DNA of 14,311 nucleotides from an uncultured Pseudomonadota bacterium (GTDB lineage: Bacteria; Desulfobacterota_B; Binatia; UBA9968). The notes beneath the pieces are model-generated. The model saw only the letters and a program-made list of their open reading frames with translations, searched no databases and was not told the DNA's origin. A program made the position numbers and the translations under genes. This document shows positions 13,740-14,311 of this stretch, in pieces. The stretch lies in the NCBI GenBank assembly GCA_946478635.1, contig CAMLCX010000070.1:1-14311 (forward strand), given 5' to 3'. Every line of letters starts with the position of its first letter. The stretch's first letter is position 1.

Positions 13740-13755
13740 AAGCGATGGTCAAATC

Positions 13756-13819
13756 GTTCAAGCGGTTCAAAACGTTCAAATTGTAATCGGACGGCTTGAA
13801 CTTTTTGAACGACTTGAAC
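13756..13819. repeat. Palindrome of 9-bp tandem units, GTTCAANNN x3 / inverse x3
   Basis: GTTCAA at 13756, 13765 and 13774 (period 9), then a 16-base loop, then TTGAAC at 13796, 13805 and 13814 (period 9). The arms pair at 21 of 24 positions. A degenerate fourth left unit, GGTCAA, lies in register at 13747. A further TTGAAC at 13839 is out of register. The element sits between two convergent genes and starts 17 bases after the M20 stop; a small hairpin (GGCCG 13823-13827, CGGCC 13832-13836) follows. Confidence 0.8.
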
Positions 13820-13846
13820 GGAGGCCGTACGCGGCCGGTTGAACGT

Positions 13847-14311
13847 TTATTTTTCTTCGTGCTTCTTCAGCATCCTGACGTAGTACTCCCACAGATTGAT
13901 CATCGCGTCCGGACGGTAGATCCGCTTGCGCTTGAGCAGCGCGTCGGCGTCGGTGGCCCAGGAGAAGGCGCCCATGGACGCGGCGGTGACCTGCGTCTTG
14001 GCGCTGTGTTCCAGAAGCACCCCGCGGATGCAGGTTTCTTCGATGGACGGGCCCGCCACGACGATGCCATGATTGCGCAGCAGCACGATCTGGTGCTCGC
14101 CGAGCAGCTTGGCGACGGAAATGCCTTGTTCCGCGGTAACGATCAAGTCGGAGGATTCCTCGAATTTGTTGATCGCCGGCGGATAGAACGCGCAACTCAA
14201 GTTGGTGATCGGCAGCAGCCGGTGCTCGGAGGAAGCGATGATCGTCGAGTAGGTTGGATGGGTGTGAATCACGCAGCGGATTTCAGGGTTGGTGCGATAG
14301 ACCTCGCTGTG
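13847..14311 (-). CDS. Class II aldolase/adducin family protein, N-terminus cut by the window edge
   Basis: The frame enters from the right edge and ends at TAA (13849-13847), leaving 154 residues. The first visible residues, HSEVYRTNPEIRCVIHTHPT, are the standard class II aldolase zinc site (IHTHP, two His ligands); the third His is in VLLRNHGIVVAG, and the C-terminal helix region follows (SIEETCIRGVLLEHSAKTQV). The GTG that could be taken as a start at 14272 is internal, because the conserved upstream residues are in frame. Relatives cleave sugar phosphates such as fuculose 1-phosphate, or act as dehydratases or decarboxylases. The C-terminus after the third His is somewhat long and ends in a Lys-rich tail (KKHEEK). 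It converges on the M20 gene, so it belongs to a separate transcription unit. Substrate unknown. Confidence 0.9.
   Translation of the reverse strand, partial: HSEVYRTNPEIRCVIHTHPTYSTIIASSEHRLLPITNLSCAFYPPAINKFEESSDLIVTAEQGISVAKLLGEHQIVLLRNHGIVVAGPSIEETCIRGVLLEHSAKTQVTAASMGAFSWATDADALLKRKRIYRPDAMINLWEYYVRMLKKHEEK

Noticed and set aside
12440..13819. CRISPR array
   Set aside because: Repeat units are 6-9 bp with 2-3 bp spacers and inverted partners; no 25-40 bp direct repeats with unique spacers and no cas genes.
13823..13854. GGCCG-TACG-CGGCC hairpin plus TTTATTTTT as an intrinsic terminator of the M20 gene
   Set aside because: The five-pair stem and the T-rich run are separated by nine bases, and the T-rich run is the stop region of the class II aldolase gene.

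Overview
The window reads as GC-rich, densely coding bacterial DNA. Sec-type signal peptides on periplasmic solute-binding proteins and an FbpB-like permease point to a Gram-negative cell envelope. The gene mix (solute-binding proteins, creatinase-like M24, enolase-superfamily, opine-dehydrogenase-like, LLM oxidoreductase, M20 and class II aldolase genes) resembles uncultured soil or sediment lineages such as deltaproteobacteria-like, Binatota, Tectomicrobia or Rokubacteria genomes. That placement is inference from gene content; no rRNA or marker gene is present.

Layout. Left edge to 895 (+): C-terminal part of a type 1 periplasmic binding protein (branched-chain amino acid transporter type), cut by the window edge. 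993-1307 (-): doubtful small hypothetical gene. 1612-2448 (-): alpha/beta hydrolase with a good promoter and Shine-Dalgarno, whose nucleophile position is Ala. 2659-3621 (+): divergent TIR-domain membrane protein. 3702-8355 (+): four enzymes in a row, an M24 creatinase-like protein, a mandelate racemase/muconate lactonizing family protein, an octopine/opine dehydrogenase family protein and an LLM (luciferase-like) oxidoreductase. 8436-12414 (+): two tandem paralogous ABC substrate-binding proteins followed by a fused double-domain permease; no ATPase gene is in the window. 12552-13739 (+): M20-type amidohydrolase. 13847 to right edge (-): class II aldolase/adducin family protein, cut by the edge.

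How the genes may work together (inference): the + strand block from 3702 to 13739 looks like an uptake-and-breakdown island for a small organic, probably nitrogen-containing, compound. The transporter would import it, and the opine dehydrogenase, M20, M24, enolase-superfamily and LLM proteins would act on C-N, C-O and C-C bonds. The substrate cannot be read from sequence.

Two things stand out. First, three hydrolase-fold proteins (alpha/beta hydrolase, M24, M20) lack residues that define their usual catalytic centres, although their folds and surrounding motifs look intact. Second, several gaps between genes carry palindromes that start a few tens of bases after a stop codon. Three share one architecture with different unit sequences: a short unit repeated in tandem, a loop, then the same unit repeated in the opposite orientation (unit lengths 6, 8 and 9 bp). 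A further hairpin overlaps the Shine-Dalgarno of the permease gene.
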